Source of the DNA: Streptomyces sp. HPF1205
Lineage (GTDB): Bacteria > Actinomycetota > Actinomycetes > Streptomycetales > Streptomycetaceae
Assembly (NCBI RefSeq): GCF_020400825.1
Contig: NZ_JAINVH010000002.1
Coordinates: 1 to 64,000 of the forward strand
Direction of reading: 5' to 3'
DNA: 64,000 bases
Within the stretch, counting starts at the first letter, position 1; the number at the start of each line of letters is the position of its first letter. The position numbers and the translations under genes are program-made. Shown here piece by piece: positions 26,742 to 35,505 of this stretch. Below the pieces are notes generated by a model. It saw only the letters and a list, made by a program, of their open reading frames with translations. It was not told the origin of the DNA and searched no databases.

Positions 26742-28013
26742 ATGCGAAGCACGGGACACAGAAGACTGAGCAGCCGGGCTGTGAGCGTCGCCTTCGCCGG
26801 TGCGGCGGTGACCGTCTGCGCGGGGGTGCTGGCCGCGGCCAGCGCAGCCGCCGGGACCGGCGGCGCCGTCAAGGCGGACACGGCCGGCCCCGCAGGAGAC
26901 ACCGGCAGGGGGCAGGTGGTGTCGTCCACCCTGATCGCGCATCTGTCGCAGGCCGCGACGGCTCAAGCACTGGAAGACGCGGGATACGAGACGTCGGCGC
27001 CGCGCTATGCCATCGACGAGTATCGCGTCGTCTACCGCACGGGCGGGACCACTGGCGCTTCGACCCAGGCAAGCGGGCTGGTCGTGCTGCCCGAGCGGGG
27101 CGATCAGCAGCTGCGGGTGGTGTCGTACGACCACGGCACGATGGTCGCCAGGGACGACGCGCCCTCGGAGGACGACAACGCCGGGCGCGCCGCGGTCGAA
27201 CTGTTCGCCGGGCGCGGCTACGCGGCCGTCGCACCGGACTATCTCGGGCTGGGCCTGGGGCCCGGAGCCCATCCGTACATGGACGCGGCCACCGAGGCGT
27301 CCGCGTCCTTGGACATGCTCAGGGCCGCGCGAACCGTCGCGGCCGGCCACGGGCACTCGCTGGAACGCGGTGTGCTGGTCACCGGCTTCTCGCAGGGCGG
27401 CCAGGCCGCGATGGCCCTGGCCGGCACACTACGGCGGGGCGGCGACCCCTATTTCCAGGCCGCGGCGGTCGCGCCGGTCAGCGGGCCGTACGACGTGGAG
27501 CACGCCGAAATCCCGGCCGCCTTCGACGGGCGGCTCGACCCTAAAGAGGCCACCTTCTACTTCGGGTTCTGGATCACCGCGATGAACCGGACGTACGGGC
27601 TGTACGACGCGCCCTCGCAGGCGTTCCTGCCGCCGTACGACCGGACCGTGGAGGACCTCTACGACGGCGCGCACAGCGACGAGCAGGTGTTCGCCGGCCT
27701 GCCGGACACGATGCAGCAGCTGCTGACGCCGCGGTTCCTTGACTGGCTGCGGCACCCCAGCGGCGCGCTGGCACGCGCATTGCGCACCAACGACACCACA
27801 TGCGCCGGGTGGCAGCCGGGCATTCCGGTACGTCTGTACGCCGCCAAGGGCGACCGCGACGTGGCGATCGCCAACGCGCAGTCCTGCCGGCACCAACTCG
27901 AAGCGAATGGGGTTTACTCGGACCTGATCAACGTGGGCGACGTCACCCATTTCCCCTCGCAGTTGGTCGCAGTCCCGCGCGTCGCGGACTGGTTCGACCG
28001 GCTCGACCGCTGA
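26742..28013 (+). CDS. Secreted alpha/beta-hydrolase (secretory lipase type)
   Basis: The 423-residue product begins with a Sec-type signal (positively charged start, VSVAFAGAAVTVCAGVLAAA, then an Ala-rich cleavage region). The alpha/beta-hydrolase core shows YDHGTM as the oxyanion-loop region, APDYLGLG, the nucleophile elbow GFSQGG at about 214-219, and a late HF pair near residue 400 that can supply the catalytic His. This pattern fits the secretory lipase (LIP) family that hydrolyses esters outside the cell. The ATG at 26742 has no clear ribosome site, so the start is slightly uncertain. It appears monocistronic. Confidence 0.9.
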   Translation: MRSTGHRRLSSRAVSVAFAGAAVTVCAGVLAAASAAAGTGGAVKADTAGPAGDTGRGQVVSSTLIAHLSQAATAQALEDAGYETSAPRYAIDEYRVVYRTGGTTGASTQASGLVVLPERGDQQLRVVSYDHGTMVARDDAPSEDDNAGRAAVELFAGRGYAAVAPDYLGLGLGPGAHPYMDAATEASASLDMLRAARTVAAGHGHSLERGVLVTGFSQGGQAAMALAGTLRRGGDPYFQAAAVAPVSGPYDVEHAEIPAAFDGRLDPKEATFYFGFWITAMNRTYGLYDAPSQAFLPPYDRTVEDLYDGAHSDEQVFAGLPDTMQQLLTPRFLDWLRHPSGALARALRTNDTTCAGWQPGIPVRLYAAKGDRDVAIANAQSCRHQLEANGVYSDLINVGDVTHFPSQLVAVPRVADWFDRLDR

Positions 28014-28198
28014 GGCGGTCCCGTACGCGGTGCGGGCGGGGCGGACGCGGCACCGGTCGTGACCACTCCGCCGGCTACCGGTTGCCACGTCTGACCCGGG
28101 GCCGCGTCAGGCCACCGCTCACCGCCCGGGAGGCTGTCTTCCGACCGGACCTCGGTCGGTTCCCGACCGTTCCGGCACGTGACACGTGTGCGGCCTCG

Positions 28199-28331
28199 CA
28201 TTGAGCAGCACCCGCGCCCGCCTGATCATCGACGCGCTGCGGACCCCGTCGTCGCCACCCGTACCAACGCCCGACGATCCTCAGCACTCAACGCAACCGG
28301 ATACTTCTTCTGCGAGGACACAGGCACCCCC
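28199..28331 (-). pseudogene. N-terminal remnant of an IS630-type transposase
   Basis: Leftward from the GTG at about 28331 the frame reads SSQKKYPVALSAEDRRALVR then VATTGSA; after a frameshift it continues SMIRRARVLLNA. This matches the first 45 residues of IS630-family transposases (a KYPVxLSxxxR...ARILL pattern). The rest of the element is missing. It differs from the IS630 copy at 5296-5939, so at least two insertion events occurred. Confidence 0.65.
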
Positions 28332-28415
28332 TGCCCGACCGAACGGAAGCGGCAAGGGGAGTTTGCCCGACCCCCAACTCCAGCAAGCAGAACAATACTT
28401 AGCCGCGACAAGCTA

Positions 28416-28739
28416 CTAGCGCGGCAGCCGCCTGGTACTTGCCGGCTGCGCGGCCTCTTCTTGATAGGCGGTAAGAGTGAGTCGTCCGTCATCCGCTGCC
28501 GCGACGACGTTGACGTGCAGCATGCTCTCCTCGTCGAAGCGCAGAGTGAAGAGCGGATCGAGCGCCATCAGGAAGTCGAAGCCCTCCTGATCCTCCCCGG
28601 TCAGGGAAGGTTCAAAGGTCGCGTCGCACGTCCAGTCGTTGCCGGTCACGCCAACCGCGACTCGCACGCCGAACCTGGCCAAGCACGTCGACTGGTTAGC
28701 CCACCACTCAAGCGTCGCAGTGCCCTCGTAGCTATCCAT
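28416..28739 (-). CDS. Hypothetical protein
   Basis: About 107 residues from ATG 28739. The reading MDSYEGTATLEWWANQSTCL, followed by alternating hydrophobic residues and ending LHVNVVAAADDGRLTLTAYQ, predicts a small beta-rich domain. I do not recognise the family. GC content is lower than in flanking genes, suggesting recent transfer. No strong ribosome site is seen. It stands alone between transposase debris and the HATPase gene. Confidence 0.55.
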   Translation of the reverse strand: MDSYEGTATLEWWANQSTCLARFGVRVAVGVTGNDWTCDATFEPSLTGEDQEGFDFLMALDPLFTLRFDEESMLHVNVVAAADDGRLTLTAYQEEAAQPASTRRLPR

Positions 28740-28913
28740 CGCCCAAGTATCGTGGCAGGTGGACGGCCGAGTATCAGCGGTGCAGCAACTTGAACCACAA
28801 GATCGTTTTACGAGCTCTGTGGGGGCCTCCATCCTGATTCCGCGGGTGGAAGGTCCTGGTTGCCGGGCTGGACAGCTACAGCTTCGGCGTTATGCGGGGG
28901 GCAGTGCGATGGG

Positions 28914-29375
28914 TCAGGCACGCCGCTCCCTCGTGCCACTCGGGGATACGACCGCCCACACCAGCTTGCCCACGCCCTCCCGGCTGCTCACCCCCCACCG
29001 CGCGCCGGTCAGTGCCTCCACCAGGGCCAGGCTGCGTCCGGACTCCTCGTCCTCCGCGGCCCTGTGCACCTCCGGCCTCGTCTCGTTGGCGTCGTGGACC
29101 TCGATGCGTACGCCGTCGCCCGTCCGCTGAAGACGGGTCTCGATCAGGCGGCCCCTCGGCATGCGGGCGTGCCGTACCGCGTTGGTGACCAGTTCGGACA
29201 CCACCAGTTCGGCGGTGTCCACGAGGGCCGGGGCCAGGCCCCACGCCTCCATCTCCTGGCGCAGGTGGTGGCGGGCGCGCGGGACGCAGCGGGGGCCGTT
29301 CGGCCAGCGGCGTACCGAGACGGCGGCCCCGGAGCCGGCCTCCGCCGTCTCGTCCATGGCGTCAGCGCCGTTCAT
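28914..29375 (-). CDS. HATPase-type regulatory protein (anti-sigma factor-like)
   Basis: About 153 residues from ATG 29375, eight bases after GGAGG; this start overlaps the end of the upstream GntR gene by 14 bases, so translation is probably coupled. The GHKL fold is shown by ELVVSELVTNAVRHA (N box), IEVHDANETRPEV (G1) and the late SLALVEALTGARWG (G2). In Streptomyces such single-domain ATPases resemble RsbW/SpoIIAB serine kinases that sequester sigma factors or anti-sigma antagonists. The partner here is unknown. An ATG at 29414 would lengthen it slightly but with a weaker site. Confidence 0.85.
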   Translation of the reverse strand: MNGADAMDETAEAGSGAAVSVRRWPNGPRCVPRARHHLRQEMEAWGLAPALVDTAELVVSELVTNAVRHARMPRGRLIETRLQRTGDGVRIEVHDANETRPEVHRAAEDEESGRSLALVEALTGARWGVSSREGVGKLVWAVVSPSGTRERRA

Positions 29376-30116
29376 CGCGCGCTCCTCCGAGCGAGCCGGC
29401 GGGGTCGTACCCATCTGGTGGTTCCTTCCTGAAATCCCCCGTCGCGAAGGCGACTTGCGCCCGGTCGCCGGGGAGTACGAGCAGGGCGTAGGCGGCGACC
29501 GGGCCGCGGTCGGTGAGGAGGGTGCGTTCGACGGCGAGGACGGGCGTGCGGGTGGCGATGCGCAGCGACTGTGCTTCCGCGTCGGTGGGGAACCGGGCGG
29601 TGACCTGGTGCGTTTCGCATGCCACGGGCACGCCGGCCCGCGTGACGAGTTGGCGGAGGACGTCGTCTCCCCAGGGGGAGTAGCCGATGTCCGGGACGGC
29701 GAACTGGGCGACGCGGTGGGGTACGTAGACGTGGGCGAGGCTGTGCGGGGCGTCGTCGCGGTGGGCGACGTACAGGTACTCGGTGACCGGCGTGCCCGGC
29801 GGTGATGCGAGCCGGGCGGCCAGGTCGCCGGTGGCCGTCGTGTCGGCGTAGCTGGCCGTTACGTGGAGGCCTCGGCCGTCGGCTCCGGGGTATTCGAGGC
29901 GGGGAAGGGGCGCGCGTACGAAGTTCCCGCGCCCTTGGAACTTCTCCACCAAGCCCTCGATCTGGAGCACCCCGAGGGCTTCACGGAGGGTCGGGACGCT
30001 GACCGGTACTGGGCGGCGAGCGCGGATTCGGAGGGCAGGCGCCGGCCCACCGGCAGGTCGCCGGACCGGATACGCCGCCGCAGGTCGTCGGCCACCTGCT
30101 GGTGGCGGGCACTCAC
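29362..30116 (-). pseudogene. GntR/UTRA regulator with a frameshift in the DNA-binding domain
   Basis: From 30116 one frame gives a perfect winged-helix start, MSARHQQVADDLRRRIRSGD followed by LPVGRRLPSESALAAQYR, and then breaks. A second frame resumes exactly there with VSVPTLREALGVLQIEGLVE and continues through an intact UTRA domain to 29362. The break lies near 30012-30020, where one or two bases of the expected Gly codon after Gln-Tyr appear to be missing. Unless this is a sequencing error, the repressor is inactive. It precedes and overlaps the HATPase gene, which it may once have controlled. Confidence 0.8.
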
Positions 30117-30259
30117 GCGGGGGCTCCAGCCCGCAGGCTGGACCGTATTCCCGCCTCAATGAGGGGGGTTGGTCGCAGCGACCGTCGACGGCGGCGGCCG
30201 GTAGCGGGAAAGAGCCGCGGAACGGCTCGGGGGATGCGGTCGAACACGGTGGTCAGCTC

Positions 30260-30568
30260 CTACGGCTGAACGTGCGGCCCCTCGTCGGGGTCTGGCGGTA
30301 CGAGGGGGCTTCGGCGGACGGCGGCCCATAACCAGCGGCCGCGTTTGCTGCTGTCGGTGAGTCCGAACCAGTCGGCGGTCTCCAGGGCGGCCAGGACCTC
30401 GGCCCAGGACTCCGCGGACAGGGACGGCGGAACAGCCGCTTCCACGGAGGTGTGGCCGCGGCTCTCCTTGCGTTGCGGCCTGAGCCCGGCGGCGGTGAGG
30501 CGCGTGGCGATCTCGGTGATCCGTGCTTCCCGGGGCTCGGCGGCTCCGGGGTTCGAGGGTGGGGGCAC
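30260..30568 (-). CDS. Small hypothetical protein divergent from a GntR gene
   Basis: The 102-residue product starts at GTG 30568, eight bases after GGAGG. It has a basic helical N-terminal half (REARITEIATRLTAAGLRPQ) and a second half with ETADWFGLTDSSKRGRWLWA, a pattern I associate with small genes placed beside GntR regulators on Streptomyces mobile elements. No catalytic motif is evident. It is divergently oriented to the GntR gene, and the 110-base space between them holds two CTAG palindromes, so both are likely regulated together. Confidence 0.7.
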   Translation of the reverse strand: MPPPSNPGAAEPREARITEIATRLTAAGLRPQRKESRGHTSVEAAVPPSLSAESWAEVLAALETADWFGLTDSSKRGRWLWAAVRRSPLVPPDPDEGPHVQP

Positions 30569-30644
30569 AAGGCGGTCCTCCGCTTGGGCGCGGTTGTGCA
30601 GAGATCACGAGCACAGCGAGGCATCGTGAGCACTCTGCGTGATG

Positions 30645-30675
30645 CTAGTTAACTAGATTAGAGCTAGTGGACTAG
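30645..30675. promoter_or_regulatory. Two CTAG palindromes, probable GntR operator
   Basis: CTAGTTAACTAG (30645-30656) is a perfect 12-base palindrome; CTAGTGGACTAG (30664-30675) repeats it with two central changes, 19 bases apart, which is just under two helical turns. They lie 4-40 bases before the GntR start codons. This fits cooperative autorepression by the adjacent regulator and control of the divergent small gene. Confidence 0.75.
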
Positions 30676-30678
30676 ATT

Positions 30679-31437
30679 GTGCATATGCCTGATCAGCCGC
30701 CGTACCTCCGCATCGCCGACGTGCTCCGCGAGCGCATCGCGGCAGGTGACTGGGCGCCCGGCGACCGCCTCCCCTCCCGCGCCGACCTGGCCGCGCAGTA
30801 CGGCGTCGGGGACAACGTCGTGCGCCGGGCCCAGGAACTGCTGATCTCCCTGGGCACCCTGGAGGGGCGCGCGGGCTCGGGTACGTACGTCGCCCAGCCG
30901 CGCGAGCGCCTCCGTATGGTGCGCTCGATCTACCGCGAGCAGGCGGGCGGTTCGCCGTTCGCCTCGGACATGGCGGTGATGGGCAGGCGCGGCACCTGGG
31001 AAAGCCGTACGGACGCCAAGGTCCCGGCGCCCGCCGACATCGCGGCCCGACTCGGCCTGGCCGAGGGCGACTTGTGCGTCCGCACTTCGTACGAGTTCCT
31101 CGCCGACGGCAAACCCGTCCAGCTCTCCACCAGCTGGGAGCCGTACACCCTGACCGCCGGCACCCTGATCGTCCTCCCGGAAGGCGGCCCGCACGCGGGC
31201 AAGGGCGTGGTCGAGCGGATGGCGGAGATCGGCATCACGGTGAGCCGCGCGGTCGAGCAACCGTCACCGCGAACGGTCACCGCGGAAGAGGCCACCCTGC
31301 TCGGCGTCCCCAAGGGCACGCTGGCCACCCACATCCAGCGCACGTACTACGCGGAGGACGGGCGACCGGTGGAGACGGCCGACATCGTGGTGCCGGCCAA
31401 TGCGTGCGAGATCGTGTACGAGGTGCCCGTACGGTGA
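30679..31437 (+). CDS. GntR-family transcriptional regulator with UTRA domain
   Basis: About 252 residues. The N-terminal winged helix is intact (LRIADVLRERIAAGDWAPGD, then ADLAAQYGVGDNVVRRAQEL and GSGTYVAQ), followed by a complete UTRA effector domain to about residue 245. It is the intact version of the fragment at 1924-2012. Similarity of organisation to KorSA-type repressors of integrative elements is suggestive: a GntR protein, a divergent small gene and palindromic operators. The start may be GTG 30679 or ATG 30685; neither has a strong ribosome site, and the operators overlap the region where the promoter must be. Confidence 0.9.
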   Translation: MHMPDQPPYLRIADVLRERIAAGDWAPGDRLPSRADLAAQYGVGDNVVRRAQELLISLGTLEGRAGSGTYVAQPRERLRMVRSIYREQAGGSPFASDMAVMGRRGTWESRTDAKVPAPADIAARLGLAEGDLCVRTSYEFLADGKPVQLSTSWEPYTLTAGTLIVLPEGGPHAGKGVVERMAEIGITVSRAVEQPSPRTVTAEEATLLGVPKGTLATHIQRTYYAEDGRPVETADIVVPANACEIVYEVPVR

Positions 31438-31522
31438 GGCCGCGCACGGCTTCATCAGTAGCTGGGCGTACCTGTAAGCACCGGCCGCCCGCAAACCGTC
31501 CACCAGCAGCGGCCACGACCGT

Positions 31523-33337
31523 TCATTGAGACGTGCGCAGCCGCGCCGCCCTGGCGACCAGTTGATGCAGTTCCCGTGCACTCGCCGTGACGCCCAAGGC
31601 TCTCAACTCCGCGGCGCGCGCCTCCCGTGCGGGAGTGACTCGCCCCGTGTAGAAGACCACAGGCCCCGAATAGAGGCCCCCGCCGCGGAGGCGTTCGAGA
31701 TCATCGAAACCAGCGTCGTAGTCAGTACCACGAGTGATGTCGGAGATCAAAAGATCGTGGCTTTCAATGGAAAGGTGCCACTCTGCCTCCGCCCTGTCCT
31801 TGACGACCGCCACATGAGCTCCTTCCCGGCGCATCATCCGAGCTTCATGCTCGACGCCCTCCGGCATGTCATCGATCCACAAGATGCGCATACCCCCGAG
31901 TGGTTGCTCGGCCCGCGCCCTCCCGTCGTCGGGAGCGGGCCACTCAGGACTATCTGGCACCGCCTCCAGCGCTACGGCAGACTCGGCAGGACCGGAAAGG
32001 GGTTGCCGCTGCTGCCGCAACCTCTGGATCAGTTCCTCGGCCTGCGGCAGCGCCATCAGGTCCTCAATAAGCGAGGTGAATCCGCGATCGGAAGCCAGCG
32101 CAGGGAATCCACTGGGCAACTGCGACTCCAATTCTGCCAGGGCCCCTCTGTGATCCGGATCCTCCTCCGCCGGCGGCCGCACCTCGTGCTCCACAAAGAA
32201 ACGAGCGAGATCCACATCGTTGGAGCCGTCGTCCGCTATTTGCCGTAGAGCACGCCTGACCTGGCGATATTCCAGAAATTCAACGAGTACATCACCGTAG
32301 GCCGTACCGCTTCCGATGAGCATCCGGTAAAAATCTGGGTACAGATGCTGGAGAAGCAATGTCCTGATTACGGCGTCTACGGCCTGAGGACCGAAATCCC
32401 GCCACAGCGGATTCAGACGAATTTCCAGTACGAATCCGTTGATCAGCTTTTTGATGCGTCGCGGGTTGCGTCCCGAACGGTCAGCAATGAGAGAGACGAG
32501 ATCGGCGTTCAGCAGCGCTTGGATGCCGGATTCTTGAGCACAGCGGCGAACAAAGTCCTCGATCCCGGTTTCGTCGGGCACGGGAACCCGGTAAGTTGTC
32601 TGAAAGATTTTCTCCATGAATGCTGAACCGGCCGGTGACAGATCGCGCAGTAGGCCGCTGGGGCCCAGCGCCGATCGGTCACAACCGATGACGAAGGCCA
32701 GCCCGGGTACGTCCAGGTATACCTTCACAGCCTCACAAATCGCGAGTACGGTCTTCTCCGAGCAGCGGTCCAGATCGTCGATGAAAACCACCAGCAGTCG
32801 CTGCGGTGAGAATTCACTCGTTTCTGCCCACTCTTGCGTTAATTCCTTGATCTCTTTCTGCATCTCGTTACGAGCCTGCGGGCTGACGGAAAAACTTTTC
32901 CACAGCTCGTCCGCCAGGCCAGCCACTCCGAGCGGCCCCGTCACCAGCATGGTGAGAGCACGGGCCACTCTTACAAGAGCCCTGCTATCGGAGACTCGCT
33001 GCAAGGCCCGGCGCAGCACACGGCGGTCGAAACGCATGAGGACAGACTTGATGAGCCCTTCCAGGGCATCCGCGCCGGTCGAGGTCCATGCGTTGTACCA
33101 GACCGTGTATACGTCAGTAGCCTGTGCCAGTTCTGTGTCGACCAGATGCATCAGGCTGCTCTTACCCGTCCCCCATCCGGCGTCGACGGCCAGGGTAAAC
33201 GGCGTCGAGCCCCGCGAGGCGACAAGCAGGCCAGCGAGTTCTTTTGCCGCACGGCTGGCGCCTAACAAGTCGGTTGCAGCTGTGGCAACCGGCTCGTCGT
33301 TGAGCAACGAAAACCGTTGCGAGCTGGGCTCGGACAC
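31523..33337 (-). CDS. KAP-family P-loop NTPase fused to a receiver-like domain
   Basis: The 604-residue protein starts at GTG 33337, six bases after GGGGGA. Residues 50-62 form the Walker A loop (AGWGTGKSS) and 181-191 the Walker B strand with DDLDR, the KAP signature; a hydrophobic stretch at about 126-142 between them is where KAP proteins insert membrane segments. CDRSALGPSGLL and RNPRRIKKLINGF are further KAP motifs. After an Asp/Pro-rich linker, residues 483-604 form a CheY-like fold: ILWIDD (acid pair), LLISD (phospho-acceptor Asp) and VVFYTGR (Thr). The usual Lys after strand 5 is not evident. GC content is lower than in neighbouring genes. The fusion suggests a signal-gated NTPase, perhaps for defence. 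Confidence 0.85.
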   Translation of the reverse strand: MSEPSSQRFSLLNDEPVATAATDLLGASRAAKELAGLLVASRGSTPFTLAVDAGWGTGKSSLMHLVDTELAQATDVYTVWYNAWTSTGADALEGLIKSVLMRFDRRVLRRALQRVSDSRALVRVARALTMLVTGPLGVAGLADELWKSFSVSPQARNEMQKEIKELTQEWAETSEFSPQRLLVVFIDDLDRCSEKTVLAICEAVKVYLDVPGLAFVIGCDRSALGPSGLLRDLSPAGSAFMEKIFQTTYRVPVPDETGIEDFVRRCAQESGIQALLNADLVSLIADRSGRNPRRIKKLINGFVLEIRLNPLWRDFGPQAVDAVIRTLLLQHLYPDFYRMLIGSGTAYGDVLVEFLEYRQVRRALRQIADDGSNDVDLARFFVEHEVRPPAEEDPDHRGALAELESQLPSGFPALASDRGFTSLIEDLMALPQAEELIQRLRQQRQPLSGPAESAVALEAVPDSPEWPAPDDGRARAEQPLGGMRILWIDDMPEGVEHEARMMRREGAHVAVVKDRAEAEWHLSIESHDLLISDITRGTDYDAGFDDLERLRGGGLYSGPVVFYTGRVTPAREARAAELRALGVTASARELHQLVARAARLRTSQ

Positions 33338-33705
33338 GCCCTGTCCCCCGTTCTACGCGTCGACGAAACCAGCACCCATCCTAGTGAGGTGTAAGCAACT
33401 CGACAGCTCCGACCGCATTTTCTCCACGATCCCGCGCACAAGGCCGTCGATCACATGTCGTGCGTGCCGTACGGCGATTGTCCTGCGAGGCTGTGGATCC
33501 GGATGCACCAACTTGTCGGTGATCGGAGTACCGGTTCGTGCCGCTATCGTGCCGTGGCCGGCACGAGACAGAGAACCGTTACTGACGGGGTTCTGAGCGG
33601 GGCGTCCTGGACCACCGTGAAGTGGGTCCCCAGGTGGGGCGCCGGGTTCAGCGCCGTGAAGCGTCGGCGCTGGGCCAGGACACCCTTGCCCGGTACTGCG
33701 GGCAT
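33338..33705. other. Gap between the KAP gene and the glycosyltransferase
   Basis: Upstream region of the leftward KAP gene. A short leftward frame (33353-33511) reads plausibly (ARHVIDGLVRGIVEKMRSEL) but lacks a ribosome site. No terminator or repeat was found. Confidence 0.4.
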
Positions 33706-34476
33706 CTACCTGTCCGTAGGGTACGTCCACCCAGCGCTCAAGATCGACCGCACGCGGGCTCCCACCACCGCCATCCGCGCGTCCCGCTCGGCGGTCTCCG
33801 TGTGGCTGGCCTGGGCCGTCGCCTGCCCCGGCCACTTCCGGTAGAGCAGGCCGTACTCGCGGGTGAACCAGCCGCGGCTCACCGCGTTCAACGCCAGCAG
33901 CAGGCCGGTGTCCTCGGAGGCCGGGAGGGCCATCCAACCGCCCAGGGCAAGGAGGAGGTCGCGGCGGATGAAGAGGGTGGCCGGGTGGACCTGGGCGCGG
34001 TAGTTGTGGGCCGTCCAGTAGTCGAAGACCACGCCGCGGTCCAGGGGGCCGTCGTCCGGGTCGCCGTCGAAGCCGGCCGTCGAGCCGTCGGGGAGCAGGT
34101 CCAGGACACGGGAGGTGGCCCAGCCGAGATCGGGGTCGCCTTCGAGTACGGCCAGGTCGCGGGCGAGCGCGCCGGCCGTCAGCTGGTCGTCGGCGTCCAG
34201 GACCTTGACGTACGTGCCCGCGGCGTGGGCCAACGCCATCGTGCGCGCCACGCCCGGGCCGCCGGGCCGGCCCTGGGTGAAGGTGATCCGGGGATCGTCC
34301 GGGACGTGAGGACGTACGGCGTCGCTCTGGCCGTCCTCCCGGATCAGCCAGTGCCACTCCCACCCGTCCGGCAGCTCCTGTGCGACCAGCGACTTGTAGG
34401 CGTCGGCGAGGTAGGGGGCCGCGGGCGCGTGGACGGCCGTGATGACCTCGATGCGGCGAGTTGGCACGGCGGTCAC
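33706..34476 (-). CDS. Family 2 glycosyltransferase
   Basis: About 256 residues from the GTG at 34476, whose GTGA overlaps the TGA stop of the upstream GntR gene, a sign of translational coupling. The GT-A fold begins RRIEVITAVHAPAAPYLADA; VKVLDADDQLT carries the DxD metal/nucleotide-sugar motif, and SEDTGLLLAL provides the catalytic-base region (ED). The C-terminus (SRGWFTREYGLLYRKWPGQA) is the part also found as debris at 5140-5295. Such enzymes add sugars to envelope polymers or small molecules; the acceptor is unknown. A longer reading to 34722 is an artefact. Confidence 0.88.
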   Translation of the reverse strand: MTAVPTRRIEVITAVHAPAAPYLADAYKSLVAQELPDGWEWHWLIREDGQSDAVRPHVPDDPRITFTQGRPGGPGVARTMALAHAAGTYVKVLDADDQLTAGALARDLAVLEGDPDLGWATSRVLDLLPDGSTAGFDGDPDDGPLDRGVVFDYWTAHNYRAQVHPATLFIRRDLLLALGGWMALPASEDTGLLLALNAVSRGWFTREYGLLYRKWPGQATAQASHTETAERDARMAVVGARVRSILSAGWTYPTDR

Positions 34477-35261
34477 CACCTTTCCAGGTGAGTGGTGAAC
34501 AGCATCTCCGTACGGTCGCCCGGCAGCGTCACATGCGACAGCTCGACCACCCGCCCATCGGTGTCGTACGACGCCTTGCGGAGCACGATGACGGCCGTGC
34601 CGGGCGGCAGGCCCAGCTCCTCGGCCTCCTCCACGGTGGGCGTGCGGGCGGTGACCAGCTCCTCTATGCGGTCCAGCTCGATGCCGACCGTGAACAGCTG
34701 GTTCTGGGTGCCGCCGGGCCACGGCTCGTTCGAGTCATCGAGCAGGGCGGGGTTGCCGGCGACCAGATCCCGCGGGAGGTAGGACCGTACAAGCGAGAAA
34801 GGAGCGTGCTCCACGCGGTACCGGGTCCGATACGTGCGCTCCAGCATCGCCGTCCCGACGGGAACGTCGAACGCCCCCGCCAGCTCCTCGTCGGCCTTAG
34901 TCTCACGGTACGAGGCACGGAAGACCAGGTCGTCCACGGCCAGACCGGTGTCGTGCTCGGTGGCCACAGTCCGCGCCCGCTGCTCCTCCGGCTCACGCGC
35001 CCGGTCCTTCTCCCACTGATGGCGCAGGTTGGTACGCCGGACGGGCGTACGGGGGACCCGGACGAAGTTGCCGCGCCCGTGCTGCTTCTCGATCAGCCCC
35101 TCGGACTGGAGCAGGCCGAGCGCCTGCCGAAGCGTCGGGAGGCTCTTCCCGTACTCCTCCACCATGGCCGTCTCGGCGGGCAGCCGGTCCCCGGGTCTCA
35201 GTTCACCAGCTTGGATGCGCCGACGCAGGTCGTCAGCGATCCGTTCGTATGCCTTGGCCAT
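34473..35261 (-). CDS. GntR-family transcriptional regulator with UTRA domain
   Basis: The 262-residue protein starts at ATG 35261 with AGGAGGG upstream. The winged helix is complete (AYERIADDLRRRIQAGELRP, then SLPTLRQALGLLQSEGLIEK and HGRGNFVR), followed by a UTRA domain. It is clearly related to the frameshifted regulator at 29362-30116 (shared TLR.ALG.LQ.EGL.EK). It is the first gene of a two-gene unit with the glycosyltransferase, which it probably regulates. A near-perfect inverted repeat lies 40-60 bases upstream. Confidence 0.9.
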   Translation of the reverse strand: MAKAYERIADDLRRRIQAGELRPGDRLPAETAMVEEYGKSLPTLRQALGLLQSEGLIEKQHGRGNFVRVPRTPVRRTNLRHQWEKDRAREPEEQRARTVATEHDTGLAVDDLVFRASYRETKADEELAGAFDVPVGTAMLERTYRTRYRVEHAPFSLVRSYLPRDLVAGNPALLDDSNEPWPGGTQNQLFTVGIELDRIEELVTARTPTVEEAEELGLPPGTAVIVLRKASYDTDGRVVELSHVTLPGDRTEMLFTTHLERW

Positions 35262-35302
35262 CGGCGGTCACCCTCCTGATCAACGGGGTGACATCAGCAT
35301 AC

Positions 35303-35320
35303 AAGTCCTCAAGAGAACTT
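35303..35320. promoter_or_regulatory. Inverted repeat upstream of the GntR-glycosyltransferase unit
   Basis: AAGTCCTCAAGAGAACTT is an 18-base inverted repeat with one mismatch, located 42 bases before the start codon. On the minus strand a TATGCT hexamer (possible -10) lies directly downstream of it. It is a probable operator of the GntR protein. Confidence 0.6.
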
Positions 35321-35505
35321 TACGAGTTGACGGCGGCGGTGGCTGAGGCGGGGAGTCAACCGCTGCACCGCCGACTGGAAGATGAGCCCCGGCCTCGGCC
35401 GACCCCTGCACGCATGTCCCGACGGTCACGGAATCCGCAGGTCTCGTCCCGGCCCGGAGCTGGGTCGTCCTGCGTGGCCTTCTCCCCGGTGGCAGACTTC
35501 CCGGC

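Noticed and set aside
25890..27356. A 488-residue minus-strand frame across the lipase upstream region
   Set aside because: It overlaps the well-supported lipase gene antisense and shows no domain.
33353..33511. Small leftward frame containing ARHVIDGLVRGIVEKMRSEL
   Set aside because: No ribosome site and no family resemblance; too short to support.
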